Positions 22,071 through 34,330 of a stretch of DNA of 64,000 bases are shown one piece after another. The position numbers and the translations under genes were made by a program. The notes beneath the pieces are model-generated. The model was not told where the DNA came from. It made no database searches and saw only the letters and a program-made list of their open reading frames with translations. How positions within the stretch are numbered: the stretch's first letter is position 1; each line of letters begins with the position of its first letter. The DNA is from Diospyros lotus (lineage: Eukaryota > Streptophyta > Magnoliopsida > Ericales > Ebenaceae): the NCBI RefSeq assembly GCF_014633365.1, contig NC_068344.1, forward strand, positions 32,243,170 to 32,307,169. The letters are read 5' to 3'.

Positions 22071-24516
22071 TGTAATGTCCCGAGTAAAAAATGAATAAAT
22101 TTAAAATTATTTCATGAAATATAGCATTTTTGGCGGCAATAATGGAATCTTGAAGACAACTTAAGGGTACTCAATAGTCGAATCGATAGAAGAGAGAACC
22201 TCGAGACGTGCATGTTTTAAAGGAAAGAGATACCCATAGCAAGCATATTAAAATAAGATTTTTAGTGCCAAAAGAAGCCAAATAAAGAACGTTTTTTGGT
22301 ACGATTTCGAATCAGATTGAAAAATCAAATTATTGTAAAAGGTTTCCAAAAAGACAATGGAACCTTCGCATAAGTCAAAAATTACATAAGGAACAACCCT
22401 TCAATAGTTTCAGGAAGAAACAAAAAGGTTTACAGTCAAAATGAAGATTCGGGCCTAAGTGTAAATTTTTGAAAATTCCTAAAGAAGGTTGAGATGACAT
22501 TTTTTTTGAAATTTCTGGGGTCAAATGAGAAGTTTAGAACATGAGGGTCTCAATGAAAGTTTTGGAAAACTCAGAGACTTTGTGAAAAGGGCCGAAATTG
22601 TGTTTCAAAAATTGAGGGGGGTGAAATTGTAGTTTTCAAGAAAAGTAGCCATGGCCAACCAACCATCCAATCACCGAAATCGGCCATGGGAAACCCGAGG
22701 AAGTGGCTGGGGAGCCTCGGAGCAAGGCCAAGACAAGCTTCTTAGCTGACAAACGGCAAAAAATTAGTTGAAATTGGCCAACTTTCGACCAAAAGTGGAT
22801 AAATGTTTGGCCACTTTAATCGAGCTTTTGAGGGCATTTTTTGGTGGCTTTGGATCGATCTAGGGCATGAGAGGACACTAGTGGCTTTGGGTTGTGTGAA
22901 ATCAGTCATTTTGTGGGTCGAATTTGAGTATAAATAGATGATGTAATGGCTGAGGATTTTGTAAGTTTTGAACTTTAAATCGACCCAATTTTTGAACAAA
23001 TTGAGAGATGAAAATAAGGGGCTTTTGTTGCCCATGAGTTGAGGATCAATTCTGGAAATTTTGAGACATTTTGATGGCTATTTGAAGGGGTTATGAGGCT
23101 TGTCGGAGAAATGAGGCGATCGAGTTAGCCGAGGTTTTAAGCCCCTGGTTGAAAGCCTTTCGACCATCCTTTCTAGCATCGGGGCACACCATTGTGATTG
23201 ACTGGAGCTGAGGATCATTGAGGTGCAAAGATCCCACGTCGCCGGTGTGCCGTCGCCAAAAAAGACGACCAGCGCATGAAGCTCATGAGCTAATCCTCAT
23301 GCGTAGCCACTTGCGCTAACACATGCAGGCACGTGACCAATTAGGTTTTTTCGATTTTTTTTTTACTATTTTCCTAATTTAATGTTAGGAATTTTTGTGT
23401 AAAAATATTTAGAAAAATATTGATGTAGGCATTTATTTTGAAGTGCTAAAGAAGAAAATTTGAGAAAAATAGAGGAAAAGACAAGATAATTATGAAAAAA
23501 AAGGTTTTAATGATTATTTAAATAAATATCTAGGATAGGGTGCTTTGAGACTTGAGGTGAAGTAGTTTGTGCTATTTTCGAGATTTGGTATGAAAATCAA
23601 AATCGTGCACGCTTTTTTAGATATTTCGAACTTTGTGAAAGGTAAGTGGTATTACTCAATTGGATTTGGTTTCACAATAATAGATTTAGCTTTAAGTGGT
23701 CTTACCAAAATAAACCTAATTCCATGAAAGCGTTTTGATATCACGTTGTCATGTCTTAGTATGCTATGCATCACGTAGTGTACATTTACATTTACTGATG
23801 ACGAAATATGCATATGAGCACGATGAGATTCACGGTCATACATTGCATGGGTTTGGGATTAGGGGCTGGCGCCATTGCTTTGCCAAGGGTGCACCCATAC
23901 ACCTTGGTCTGGCAGGGAGACTGTAAAAATGACGAGTAACAGTTGGGTGCGGTTGACTCAAATGTAAAAATTATGAAATTATGTGCATTGCATACATATA
24001 TGTGCATTAAATGAATGTATCCTTATTTGAATGATTCATCATCTAACTTAGGCTTTACCCCTGGAACATTTAAACGTTCTAGATGGGGTTTGCAACGAAG
24101 GCACAAAAGTGGATAAGATGTAACGACTCAAGGCATCATGGATGCAATAATGTTGTTTCTGCATTTCATTTTCTGTATGAGGATCCAAATATGTATCAGT
24201 CACATTTTGTTAAGTTTCCAATAATGTTGAAAAACTTATGTTATGGTTTACAATCATATTGAAAAACTTAAGTTCTAAAAATGAATAGTCTTGTATTATG
24301 AATTATGTAATATTAATGGGGTTCGATGTATGTTTAGGTTCTAGTCTAGCTTCTAAATTTGATGTTTATGATGATTATGTTTCGAGATAGATGTATGGGA
24401 ATTTTGGGATGTATATGAGGAATGATATGATTTAGCATTAGTATTGAAGGAAAAAAAGAAAAAATATAGTCAAAATTTCCTAAGTTATAACATGTCAGAG
24501 AAAGTGGAGTGTTACA
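22071..24516 (+). mobile_element. Solo LTR D (long Gypsy-like LTR)
   Basis: Starts TGTAATGTCCCG, ends GAGTGTTACA, and has a perfect 5 bp duplication CAAGA (22066-22070 and 24517-24521). The length is 2446 bp with no pol genes. It shares the GGGTGCACCCATACACC motif and late-LTR features with A, B and C but is much more diverged, so it is an older or sister-family insertion. Confidence 0.85.
22929..22936 (+). promoter_or_regulatory. TATA box of solo LTR D
   Basis: TATAAATA 858 bp into the LTR, at an offset comparable to that in LTRs A and C. Confidence 0.55.
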
Positions 24517-24521
24517 CAAGA

Positions 24522-24665
24522 GACAAAAACAATCCCAATACGTATATAGCAATAAAAGAAACAAACAAGAAGGAAAAAAACCCGCACCATCGGCTAACAT
24601 TTAAAAGCCTAATAAAACTAATTATGATTAGTATAAAATATTACATATCAAACTCATTTTATCAA
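24522..24665. repeat. Right flank of LTR D, paralogous to 45936-46062
   Basis: Shared with 45936-46062: TATATAGCAATAA, GAAACAAACAAGAA, CTAACATTTA-AAGCCTAATAAAA and TAATTATGATTAGTATAAAA. Non-coding. The paralogue lacks the LTR. Confidence 0.8.
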
Positions 24666-24734
24666 GAAGTTTCAAAGAGTTGACAACCAGAAATGGGGCG
24701 GATAAAGACTTGGTAAGGGAGAATTTTCTACTCC

Positions 24735-25150
24735 AACTAAAAATAAAAAATAAAATCTGATTTAGAGAATGAAAAAATTCATCTCTAAATCCTAAAATTT
24801 CGTCTCTAACAATTTAGAGACAGAATTTTGATCCGTCCCTAAACTAGTCATCGCTAATAATTGGAGAAGGAATTTTGGTTCCGTCTCTAATAAGAGACGG
24901 AATTTTTTCATCTCAAAAAATAAAAATTCCATTTCAAATTTAATTCTAAAATCTGTTATATTGGTATTTTATAGAGAATGAGTTTTTAATTTAAGGACGA
25001 ATTTTTTTGTTTCTGTCAACTCCTTTTTTAGAGACGAAAACTTCCAATATATATTTCGTCTTTATTAGAGACGAAATCTTCTATCTCCAATGTTAGAGAC
25101 ACCTGTTATTAAAACAAAAATTTAGAGATAGAAATAATTTTGTCTCCAAC
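24735..25150. repeat. CACTA-like subterminal repeat region, truncated
   Basis: Repeated short units of the type TTAGAGACGGAATTT and AAATTCCGTCTCTAA in both orientations, as in the subterminal regions of En/Spm (CACTA) elements. No CACTA terminus is visible at either side, so this is a fragment. Confidence 0.5.
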
Positions 25151-25172
25151 ATAGCTATGCATAAAAAAATTG

Positions 25173-25805
25173 CACCGGCCATCGTCTATATATGGTAGAT
25201 TTTGATGATCGGTTTCGATCATCGAAATGGCCTTGGTCTAGTGACCAATATACCTGAAAACCAAAATGATTTGATGGTTAAATTTAAATAGATATGAGAA
25301 TTATTTTTTTTTTAAATAATACCCGTTTCTAGAAGGACATCACTGGCTACATCCATGGTAGATTTCGATGATTAGAACTAATCATTGAAATCGTTTTGGT
25401 CTGGTAACTAACATACCCAAAAATCAAAACAATTCAATGGTTGGATCTCGATAAGTTCAGAAATTATTTTTTCTTTTCAAAAAGGGGTTCTTATTTTTAG
25501 AAGGGCATCACCGGTCATCGTCCATGGTAGATTCCAACGATCAGACAAATCATTGTCATTGGAATCGTCTTGTTCTGGTGACTAATATATCCAAAAATCA
25601 AAACGATCTAACAACTAGACCTTAATAGATCTGAAAATTATTTTTTTGAAAAAAAAAGTTTTTATTTTTGGAAGGACACTGTTGACTACCGTGCATGGCA
25701 GATTCTGACAATCAGAACTAATCATAAAAATTGCCTTGGTTTGACAACCAAAATACCTAAAAACTAAAACGATATAATAGTTGGATTTTAATGGATCTAA
25801 AAATT
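25173..25805 (+). repeat. Four-copy tandem array with units of about 168 bp
   Basis: Diverged units begin near 25173, 25339, 25508 and 25678. Each has a CAC-GG/TG-CATGGTAGATT-like start, then GATCAGAA, a CTTGGTCTGGTGACCAA-like block and AAAATCAAAACGAT. The spacing is 166-170 bp. The position next to CACTA-like sequence suggests an internal array of such an element. Confidence 0.8.
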
Positions 25806-25828
25806 AAAATTGGAGAACTTTAAGTAAT

Positions 25829-26355
25829 GTTACTTTTTATTTATTTGAGTAATGCTATATAATAGAAACGTATATAAACAAGAAAGAAATAACTTTGTTC
25901 CGAGTGATATTTTTTGGAAAAAAAAAAATAATAATAATAATAATAAGATGGGATTTATTTGGTAGAATATTGATGCTTATGCTCATTAAATAATCAATAG
26001 AGAGTTTGTTTGTATCTCATAATATATAATCACCAGCCACGAAGGACCATTAATCAAACAATTTTATTTTGAAATACGACATATATCTAGCAGGAAGAGG
26101 GGAAAAATAAAACGATTTTAGTATGAAAATGTCATGGATAAAGCTCATTGCTTTTCTTTCCTTTTAAACAATAGTTAAAGCAAGAGAGAGACCACTTTAT
26201 CTGGATTCTACAGATACTCACATTTTCATGTGTTTAGGGTTGGAGATATATTTATATATAGAGGAAGTTACGTCTTAATTTTTATATTAAGTTTATGTAT
26301 AATTTTATTTCTTAATTAAGTTTAGAAGATGCTTATGACAAGTTTTATTTGATAT
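25829..26355. repeat. Paralogue of the MULE target region (empty site)
   Basis: Matches 9247-9513 plus 17406-17650. It has a single TTAATCAAA at the position where the MULE has two flanking copies. Non-coding. Confidence 0.85.
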
Positions 26356-26375
26356 CTATAAAATAAGGTAAGAAA

Positions 26376-26464
26376 GTTTTTGAAAATGTCTCAAATATAT
26401 GAAAGAGACATTTCATTGGTTAAGATGAATTTTTAGTCTATGACCGGGACTAATGGATGAATTT
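26376..26464 (+). repeat. Short dispersed repeat, copy 1
   Basis: GAAAATGTCTCAAAT-TATGAAAGAGACATTT and GGTTAAGAT also occur just after the Copia element (31452-31520) and at 34240-34330. It is the Helitron-like sequence described at 33970. Confidence 0.55.
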
Positions 26465-26653
26465 TTTTAGAGTATTTTACTTGTATAATAGTTTTGTGCT
26501 GTTATATTTCTGATTTTTGTTGCTGAATAAACAATGGCATTTTTGTCATTTTGATATATTAGTTCTAGGATATTTAATAAAGTAGCTGAAACCCCAAATG
26601 GGTTAATGAGGCATTTTATTATCTTTTGTCTCTTTCTCTCTCTGTTCGTGAAA
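26465..26653 (+). repeat. Copia 5' LTR
   Basis: Matches the 3' LTR through TTAGAGTATTTTA, GCTGAATAAACAATGGC and ACCCCAAATG-GTTAATGAGG. It ends near TTCGTGAAA, just before the primer site. The expected TG start is mutated. Confidence 0.85.
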
Positions 26654-26665
26654 TGGTATCAGAGC
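26654..26665 (+). promoter_or_regulatory. Copia primer binding site
   Basis: TGGTATCAGAGC, the classic plant site complementary to the 3' end of initiator tRNA-Met, directly after the LTR. Confidence 0.95.
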
Positions 26666-27010
26666 AATTTTGAAACCCTAGGGCTTCTTTCTATCGAGCC
26701 CTAGGTTGCCTTTCGCCGCATGTTTCGCTTCGCCTCTTCTTCGAATCTTGCTTTGCTTCGCCTTCGAATTTTCAAAGATTTGTGATACGAAGATCAACGA
26801 TTCTGTGAGTCTTCTTTGTTCGGATTCCTTTTTCGATTTCTTCGTATCTTCTTTGTTCGAAGATCGAGAGATCTCAAATTTTTTTAGATCTACAACTTTT
26901 CTCCCTTGCTTGGAGATTTGTTCTCGAAGATTTCTTCTGGAAATCGTGAATCTTGCGATTCCTCTTAATTAGCAAAACTATTCATTCATTTTTTTACCAT
27001 TGACAACGGA

Positions 27011-30000
27011 ATGAGTCATTTCTTCTTACATCATTCTGATAACCCCGGCCTGGTCCTGGTGTCCCAACCATTAATCGGAGATAACTACGCCTCCTGGAGC
27101 CGTGCGATGGTGATCGCTTTGTCGGTAAAGAACAAGCTAGGGTTCATATATGGCTCCGTATCGAAACCTACAGGTGATGAATCTTTACTTAATGTCTGGT
27201 TAAGGAACAATAATATAGTCATTTCTTGGATACTTAACTCTGTGTCTAAGAAAATTTCCGCGAGTGTCATATACTTTGAGTCATTGCAAGATATCTGGAA
27301 ACACCTTAAAGAGAGGTACCAGCAGAGTAATGGTCCTCGGATCTTTCAACTGAGGTGAGAATTAATTAACCTAACTCAGGGTTCATTGTCTGTAAGTGCT
27401 TATTTTACCAAATTGAAAACTATTTGGGATGAACTTGGTAATTTTAGGCCTGTTTGTACATGCGACAATTGTTAATGTGGAGGCATTAGGGCATTAGTAG
27501 AACATTATCACATGGAGTATGTGATGTCATTTTTAATGGGTTTGCATGATTCTTTTGCTCAAGTCAGGGGGTCAATTACTATTAATGGATCCTATTCCCC
27601 CCTTTAATAAAGTTTTTGCTCTAATTTCTCAAGAAGAAAATCAGAGGAATGTAGTAAATCAGACTGTTGGGAATGATTCTGCTCAATTCAATGTTAAACA
27701 TGATATGCCTAAAACTGGTCATGGTTGGTCTACAAAAAAAGAAAGATCATTGTGCACACACTGTGGGCGGTCACACCATTGACAAGTGCTATAAGTTGCA
27801 TGGGTATCCTCCTGGATATAAGTTCAAGAAGAGAAACCCTAGTCAAATACATCTTAATCAAATGAATTCCACTGTTAATCAAGTATGTGAGACTCATCAA
27901 AATTTGTCCAACAATAATCAGGTTATGGGAGATTTTATGCAAAGGTTGAGTCCTACACAATATCAGCATCTGTTGGACATGCTGAACACTCATCTAAATG
28001 TGGCTAAAACACGGGCAGAACTTGATGCTTCCCAAGACCAAGCATCAGGTACTTATTTTTCTATTTCTTTGAGTCCAATTCTCAATAATCCTAGGCATTG
28101 GATAGTGGATTCTGGGGCCACTAGTCATATATATGCTTCAATCAGTCTTCATTTGTTCATTAAAGGCCAATTCAGAACACATATTTTACTCTACCAGATC
28201 ACTCTGGGATTTCTGTATTATATACTGAAAATGTATTGCTTAGTCATTATTTAGTGGTTAAGAATGTCCTGTTTGTGCCTCAATTCAAGTTTAATTTGAT
28301 CTCTGTCAGTGCACTTACAGAAGAAAATTGTATGAGTCTTAGTTTCTTCTCTCGCACATGTATTCTCCAGGATGTCAAACATTCGAAGATGATTGGCAGG
28401 GGTAATCTTCATGGAGGTTTATATGTCATTGATGTTGATTCTATTGATTCTGAATGTCAACCAGTAGATAGAACATGTATTTCTTCTACTCATATGGCTT
28501 ATGTTGTAAGCAAACATACTTGGCATAATAGGCTTGGACATATTTCATTTCATAAGATGGAAAATTTGAAAGATTTGCTAAACTATAAAAACACTGAGGA
28601 TGTTTCTTGTTCCATATGTCCATTAGCTAAATAGAGAAGGTTATCTTTTGTGTCTAATAACCATCTATCTCCATATACTTTTGACTTAGTTCATTGTGAC
28701 ACTTGGCGTCCATATTATGTTCCAACATATGCTGGTTATAGATACTTTCTCACTATAGTTGATGACTGCACACGATTCACTTGGATTTTCTTGATGCAGT
28801 AAAAGTTTGATGCTCGGGTTATTGTTCCTAAATTTTTCTCTATGGTGGAAACACAATTTAACACAAGAGTGAAGAAATTTAGGTCAGATAATGCTCTTGA
28901 GCTCAAATTTCAGGATTATTTTTCTATAAAATGGGTGATACATCAATTTTCTTGTGTAGCAAGGCCTGAGCAAAATTTCGTAGTGGAACGTAAGCATAAA
29001 CATATTCTTAATATAGCTAGAGCACTATTGTTTCAGTCTAGAGTGCCTATTCAATTTTGGGGTGATTGTATCCTCACTACTGTTTTCCTAATTAATAGGA
29101 CTCCAGTTTCTATTTTGAAAGATCAGTCCCCTTACCAGCTTCTCTACCAAAAATCTATTGACTATACCTTCTTCCGCACTTGGTAGTTTATGTTTTGCCT
29201 CTACTTTGTCTTCTCATAGGGCAAAATTTCATCCTTGTCCTACCGCTTGTGCTTTTCTTGGATATCCTCTAGGTATGAAGGGCTACAAACTTTATGACAT
29301 TGCTGTCAAAAATACATTTGTGTCATGTGATGTTTTTCATGAAAATGTATTTCCTTTTCATTCTGTCAGCTCTCCTACTGAGATGGTGGATCTTTTTCTA
29401 GATTTGGTCTTACCGTATTCGAACCTTGATTCTTCTAATTCCTTGGAACATGATTCACCCATTCAATCCTCAGATGTAGCAGAATCTGATTCTTCCAGCC
29501 CTAATTTTCTCCTTGATATTACAGTTCGCAGGTCTTCTCAAATCAACAAACCTTCTTTTTATCTACAGGATTTTCATTGTAATTTGCTGACTAATACTTT
29601 CATTCATGATTCCAGCTCTACTTATTCTTTACACCATTATGTTTCATATTTAACTTTGTATGCCCCTCATAGAACCTTTCTACTCAATGTTTCTTCCAAT
29701 TTTGAACCTCAGTTTTATCATCAAGCAGTGCCATATGGTTATTGGGGAGATGCTATGAAAGCTAAATTAGATATGAATAATACTTGGTCTGTTACTACAC
29801 TGCCTCATGATAAACATTCCATTGGATGCAAGTGGGTTTACAAGATAAAATATAGGTTTGATGATTCTATTGAAATGCACAAGGCCCGTTTAGTTGCTAA
29901 GGGATATACCCAGCAAGAAGGTTTGGACTTATTTGATACGTTTTCCCTAGTTGCTAAGTTAGTCATAGTTAAAGTTCTTCTTGCTTTAGCTACTATAAAT

Positions 30001-31220
30001 AAATGGTTTCTTGTTTAATTTGATGTTAATAATGCATTTCTTAATGGTGATTTATTTGAAGAAGTTTATATGGATCTTCCACTCGGGTATAAGCCTTAGG
30101 TTCCAGCTCTTAATGAGGTGGAGCGATTGGTATGTAAACTTCATAAATCCATATATGGGTTTAAGCAGGATTCAAAGCAATGGTTTTCTAAATTTTCTAA
30201 TGCTCTCATTTCACATGGTTTTCATCAATCTAAGTCAGATTATTCCCTTTTTACTAAGGGTACTAGTGCATCTTTTGTAGCACTTCTTGTTTATGTTGAC
30301 GATATCATCATTGCGGGTTCAGATCTTACAGCAATAGCTTCCCTTAAAGGGTTCCTTCATGGTCAGTTTAAGCTTAAAGACCTTGGACGCTTGAGGTATT
30401 TTCTTGGTCTCGAAATTGTTCAATCAGTTAAAGGTATCTTCTTTTCTCAAAGGCATTATACTCTCCAACTTCTTGAGGATACTGGTTTTCTTTCAAGTAA
30501 GCCTGCTACTTTGCCTATGATTCCTAATGTCAAACTGAATTCTTTTGATGGTGAATTGCTTGAGGATCCATCTGTTTATAGGTGTTTGGTTGGTCGTTTG
30601 CTCTATTTGACCATTTCTAGGCTTGATATTACATTTGCGGTCCATAAACTCAGTCAATATGTTTCTCAACCTAGAAAACCTCATATTGCAGCTGCATATC
30701 ATCTCTTACAATATCTTAAAAGTGCACCCGGTCAAGGTTTGTTATTTTCTACAAATTCTTCCTTACAAAGTTGTGCTTTTTCTGATTCGGATTGGGGGTC
30801 TTGTCTGGATTCTAGGTGATCGATTATTGGCTTTTGTGTTTTTATTGGTGATTTTTTAGTTCCATGGAAAGCTAAAAAGCAAAGCACAGTTTCTCGATCA
30901 TTTGTTGAAGCCGAATATCGAGCTCTCGCTTCTACTATTAGTGAGATTATTTGAATTAATCAACTCTTTACTAATTTTCAGATTTTTCCTACAGCTCCTG
31001 CTTTGCTTTTCTGTGACAATCAAGCGGCTGTCCATATTGTTTCTAATCCGGTCTTCCATGAACGCACCAAGCACATCGAGTTAGATTGTCATTTTGTTCG
31101 GGACAAGTTGACCAATGGCATGTTCAAACTTCTTCCTATTCGCACACAACTTCACTAGCTAATGTGTATACCAAACCTTTGTCTGTTGCTCGATTATTTC
31201 CTTTGCTTTCCAAGATGGCT
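27011..31220 (+). pseudogene. Copia gag-pol polyprotein pseudogene
   Basis: The gag start at 27011 has the Copia N-terminal motif (LVSQPLIGDNYASWSRAM). A zinc knuckle (CTHCGRSHH then IDKCYKLHGYP) is split by a frameshift near 27780. Protease: WIVDSGATSHI near 28100. GAG-pre-integrase: TWHNRLGHIS near 28520. Integrase: VHCDTW, VDDCTRFTWIF and RSDNALELK, where a glycine is usual after SDN. RT: CKWVYKIKY, ARLVAKGYTQQEG, YVDDIIIAG near 30293 and DLGRLRYFLGLEI. RNase [33 protein letters not shown]. At least eight stops or shifts break it, including stops at about 28634, 28800, 30018 and 30819. It encodes no envelope. Confidence 0.93.
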
Positions 31221-31240
31221 ATTCTCAATGTTCATAGTCC

Positions 31241-31254
31241 ATCTTGAGGAGAAG
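31241..31254 (+). promoter_or_regulatory. Copia polypurine tract
   Basis: TTGAGGAGAAG immediately before the 3' LTR, in the expected place for plus-strand priming. Confidence 0.8.
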
Positions 31255-31449
31255 TATTAGAGTATTTTAGTATTGTAATAGTTTTGTTAGTTTTGTGCTA
31301 TTATATTTCTGATTTCTGTTGCTGAATAAACAATGGCATTTTTATCATTTTGATGTATTAGTTCTAGGAATATTTAATAAAGTAGTTGAAACCCCAAATG
31401 AGTTAATGAGGCATTTTATTATCTTTTGTCTCTATCTCTATTCGTGAAA
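31255..31449 (+). repeat. Copia 3' LTR
   Basis: About 195 bp, matching the 5' LTR with several substitutions and a short insertion near its start. Confidence 0.85.
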
Positions 31450-31730
31450 AATTTTAAAATGTCTCAAATGTATGAAAAAAACATTTTAATGGTTAAGATA
31501 AGATTAATGGATGAATTTTAAATATGTATGGATGAATTAATGTATAATGTGATTGATGAGGAGAGCTCATTGTCTCTCTTTTTCTTTCTCTCGTGGACCC
31601 ACCCACCCATCGTCTCATTTTTCGCTCTCTCCCATTCCCTTAGTTATCCGCCGAAGTTGTTCGCCATCGCCTAAAAGTTGTCGCTGCCTGAAGCTCCATC
31701 ACGGCCTCATCACGGTCGACACCTCAAGCT

Positions 31731-31990
31731 GTCTCTACGCCACCATCGCCTGAAGCTCACTGTGTGTGTATGTATATATTTTATGTATATATTGATTTTG
31801 TAAGTGAGACAAGTTGTCTCTACGTTGCCATCGCCTGAAGCTCACTGTGTGTGTATGTATATATTTTATGTATATATTGATTTTATGTATCACTCACTGT
31901 GTGCGTATGTATATACTTTTATGTATATATACTTTTCTTCGCCTGAAACTCCTCGCTGCACTATGTGTGTATGCATATATTTTATGTATG
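31731..31990 (+). repeat. Tandem repeats rich in GTGTGTATGTATATA
   Basis: A unit starting GTCTCTACG at 31731 is repeated at 31815 (84 bp). Shorter partial copies of the GTGTATGTATATATTTTATG part run to about 31990. Confidence 0.75.
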
Positions 31991-33960
31991 GATTATTTTT
32001 GTTTATTATAATTAATGTTATTTGAGAGATGATAGTAAACTGTCAAGAATTATTACTTTTATGTGTTTAACAAAGAATAATTAAAAAATTGTCATGGTTA
32101 TAAAATTATGTGTTTATGTGTGATTAATCTTAATCTTAATTAAAATACAGAATATAATTTTGCTTTTATATAATCACATATATAAATTCTTTGTTATTGA
32201 TTTAGTTATATTGGTAATTCGAAGGATCGCTTAAATTATTTCTCCTTCTACTTCTACGTCTACTTCTACAGGGTTACAGAAAAAAATATTAATAATAATT
32301 GGGAAGGAGGGAAAGGGAATTCTATAATTTAGTTACCATAAAATAAATATGAAATCAATGCTTCCATTGGATTAGAATTTAGATATATGGATGGATCTGT
32401 CACCTGTGGATTGTGATAAAGAAACTAATTATGCAACTCCACCCCATAAATTGTCACATATAAGAATGAAATGAACGAGGATTAGCTTGGATCGGTTTCC
32501 ATTTTTTAAATGACCATAACTAACCGTAATTGTGGTATAATGTCCAAAACTAATGCCCCTCAGTTATGAATAACTAAATAAACAAATAGATAAAATTACA
32601 CCAAGAAACAAAGAAAATATCAATTTCATGAGAGATGTATGGATAACAAATGACTATTCTATAATTAATCAAACCTTTATATGAAGATTTTAGTAATCAA
32701 CACTATTTCGTTTAGGGTTATAATTATCCAATTATGGACCAACTTAGCTGTGCCCATCCCTAATCACACATAAACACATAATAGTAACAATCTTTATAAT
32801 GTTATTCTTTGTTAATTATAGATTAACATGTATAACAATCTTTCTACGTATAAATTAATTAAATATAGCACGTAAACTATTAATCAAATTTTGTATGTAA
32901 ATTTATGATATTTGAATACATAGTAGTTCAAATTTTATGGTGGAATATGTAAGTAGAATGAGTATAACACTGATGTACAATGAGTTGTGATTTACAAATA
33001 TGCTAAATATTTTTTTATATTTAATTTACAATTTTAATGTTAAATTTTTTTTTCACCTTTATTCCATATAATATAGCTTTAGTTTTAATTGATGCTGATG
33101 CTCTTAATTAATTTTAGTTTTAATTAAATTTATATGCTGATGATCTTAATTGTAAACAACTAAAAACAATCTCTTCATAAAATAAAAATTAAATTAAATA
33201 CAAAAACAATCCTCATAATTTTTATAGGACGATTTCTCTATTTTTTTGCCAAGAAGCCCACTTAGCCCAACATCAATGTTGAATAAAATTGAAAAAATAT
33301 TTAATAGTAATTTTACATTATCTAATTTATTTAATAAAGTAGAACAATTTTTAAAAATATATAAAATGTATCAGATATATATTTTATTTGTATAACTGAA
33401 ATGAAGGGATAAATATATTAATGATTGAAATTAATTCTTTTTCCTGCCCAACAATCCCAAGCTCTGCCCATGCCCCATTTTATTTCTCCAGCCACAATCA
33501 TGCGCCTCTGCACCCCTACAAAGCCATCAAATCTCACCTGACTCGTAATTGAAGAAGGATTGTTTGTTCCGGGGTGAAATCGTTCATCCCGGACGCCTCC
33601 ACCCCCGTCTCGACAGAAATGTGGGGGATGTTAATCATGGTGATTCAGTCAATCAACAGCGAAATGATTGTTAGATTAGACAGCTTGTGGTTCCAATACG
33701 ATTGGGTTGAGTGCAATGTGCGCTATTAAGTATAGAAACCTCTTCAAAATTTCAATCAAAATATTTGAATTAATTATAATAAATTTATAAATATTAATAC
33801 ATGTAAATAAACAAACTTATAAATTACAATTATATTCTTTTTACCAAACAGACTTACTGTCAATAGATTAAATATATTACTTATTAACTTATAAACTTAT
33901 ATTATTTTTAATACAAATTTAAAAAATATATAAATTAAATATATCACTATCAATAAATTA
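31991..33960. other. AT-rich non-coding spacer
   Basis: No ORF, RNA gene or bounded element recognised. A less AT-rich patch at about 33440-33720 shows no recognisable coding pattern. Confidence 0.6.
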
Positions 33961-33969
33961 AATTTAACT

Positions 33970-34330
33970 ATTCTATATAATAAAAGATAAGGGTTTTTAA
34001 AAATATATTACATGTATAAAAGTACTTATTATATATTTATTATATTAATTTTTATGCAATTTTAAAAATATATAAATTAAATATATCACTATCGATAAAT
34101 TAAATTTAACTTTTCTATATAATAAGAGAGAAGGGTTTTGAAAATATATAAAATATATTAGAGATATATTTTATTTGTATGACTGAGATACATTTCATTT
34201 GTGGCAAATCTATATAATAAAACAAGAGGATTTTTGAAAATGTCTCAAATGTATCAGAGAGATACATTTGGTTTCAATGACTGAGATTAATTTTCAATGT
34301 ATATGAATGGTTAAGATGAATGATTTTTCC
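33970..34330 (+). repeat. Helitron-like 5' terminal repeats
   Basis: TCTATATAATAARA followed by a G-rich triplet and TTTTGAAAAT occurs at about 33974, 34114 and 34209. The last copy continues into the GTCTCAAATGTAT block found around the Copia element. TC-start termini of this kind resemble plant Helitrons. No CTRR-type 3' end was identified, so the class is tentative. Confidence 0.4.

Larger units (their letters stand above)
26465..31449 (+). mobile_element. Ty1/Copia retrotransposon with short LTRs, decayed
   Basis: LTRs of about 190 bp (26465-26653 and 31255-31449) flank a tRNA-iMet primer site and a gag-pol pseudogene in Copia order: gag, protease, integrase, RT, RNase H. A candidate 5 bp duplication AATTT lies at the edges but is weak in AT-rich DNA. 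The LTRs differ by several substitutions and one short indel, so the insertion is not recent. Confidence 0.9.
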
